From Candidatus Saccharimonadota bacterium (GTDB lineage: Bacteria > Patescibacteriota > Saccharimonadia > Saccharimonadales > UBA4665), in the NCBI GenBank assembly GCA_027327085.1, contig DAHWAT010000003.1, positions 1-46,480 on the forward strand: a stretch of DNA of 46,480 nucleotides, given 5' to 3'. The position numbers were made by a program, and so were the translations under genes. The notes under the pieces were generated by a model. That model searched no databases, was not told where the DNA came from, and saw only the letters and a program-made list of their open reading frames with translations. This document shows, piece after piece, positions 46,193-46,480 of this stretch. Positions within the stretch are counted from its first letter, which is position 1, and each line of letters opens with the position of its first letter.

Positions 46193-46331
46193 AATAAAAT
46201 TTTTCTAATTCCTAAGTCTCTCTGCCCATATTTAAAAGTGTTCAAAATAAAGCCTTTCAAACGAGTCAATTTAGACTTTCAGCCCCGTCTTGGGACTTTT
46301 TATCTAGGTCTCTTTAATAATAATAAATCTA

Positions 46332-46360
46332 TTGACAATCAATAGTATATTCAATATATT
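46332..46360 (+). promoter_or_regulatory. Promoter TTGACA-N17-TATATT
   Basis: TTGACA 46332-46337, TATATT 46355-46360, 6 nt to ATG 46367. Confidence 0.8.
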
Positions 46361-46366
46361 TAAAGT

Positions 46367-46480
46367 ATGAAAACAGTTAGCTACTCACTAGATGATGAAA
46401 CTGCAGCAGGCATTAAAGATATCGCCAAGAAGTCCAAAATGTCTAGCAGTGACGTAGTGCGTTCTATGTACACCCGGATG
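46367..46480 (+). CDS. Ribbon-helix-helix (CopG-like) DNA-binding protein, truncated by window end
   Basis: MKTVSYSLDDETAAGIKDIAKKSKMSSSDVVRSMYTRM...; beta strand plus two helices typical of RHH. Confidence 0.65.
   Translation, partial: MKTVSYSLDDETAAGIKDIAKKSKMSSSDVVRSMYTRM

Noticed and set aside
46260-46310. Possible terminator (AGCCCCGTCTTGGGACTTTTTAT) after the hypothetical frame
   Set aside because: Stem is short with a mismatch; plausible but too weak to list as a feature
1-46480. CRISPR arrays, transposons, tRNA or rRNA genes
   Set aside because: No regularly spaced repeats, transposase ORFs, T-loop GTTCRANNC cloverleaf context or rRNA-like sequence found by reading; small RNAs could still be missed without a tool

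Overview
This 46.5 kb window is a gene-dense bacterial chromosome segment, mostly + strand, with short intergenic gaps. It looks like a reduced genome of the Patescibacteria/CPR type, possibly Saccharibacteria-like; that placement is an inference from gene content and protein style, not tested. Most of the window is housekeeping: ileS 3' end, rplU, parA/parB (convergent), lepB, an LCP ligase, htrA, prmC-prfA, rpmE, rpsB-tsf-frr, rseP, proS, greA, lysS, serS, hpf, secA, M16 peptidase, prfB, ftsEX plus a coiled-coil/CHAP hydrolase, ctpA, pyrG, rpmA, xseAB, recO, glyS, NYN and MBL proteins. The accessory parts are about 10.1-11.8 kb, 19.7-21.3 kb, 40.5-42.3 kb and 45.8-46.5 kb. The observations I rate highest are: (1) a translationally coupled histidine-kinase-like/receiver pair in which the phospho-His and phospho-Asp positions both read Glu; (2) a recurrent TGCTATAAT/TATAAT box 6-9 nt upstream of many start codons, implying widespread leaderless transcription; (3) a compact promoter-hairpin-T-tract unit predicting a ~50-nt RNA that abuts the 3' end of an orphan nuclease-like ORF; (4) a candidate structured ncRNA with its own promoter and terminator, followed by an unlisted 42-aa basic ORF, upstream of parA. 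No rRNA, tRNA, CRISPR array or transposon was found.
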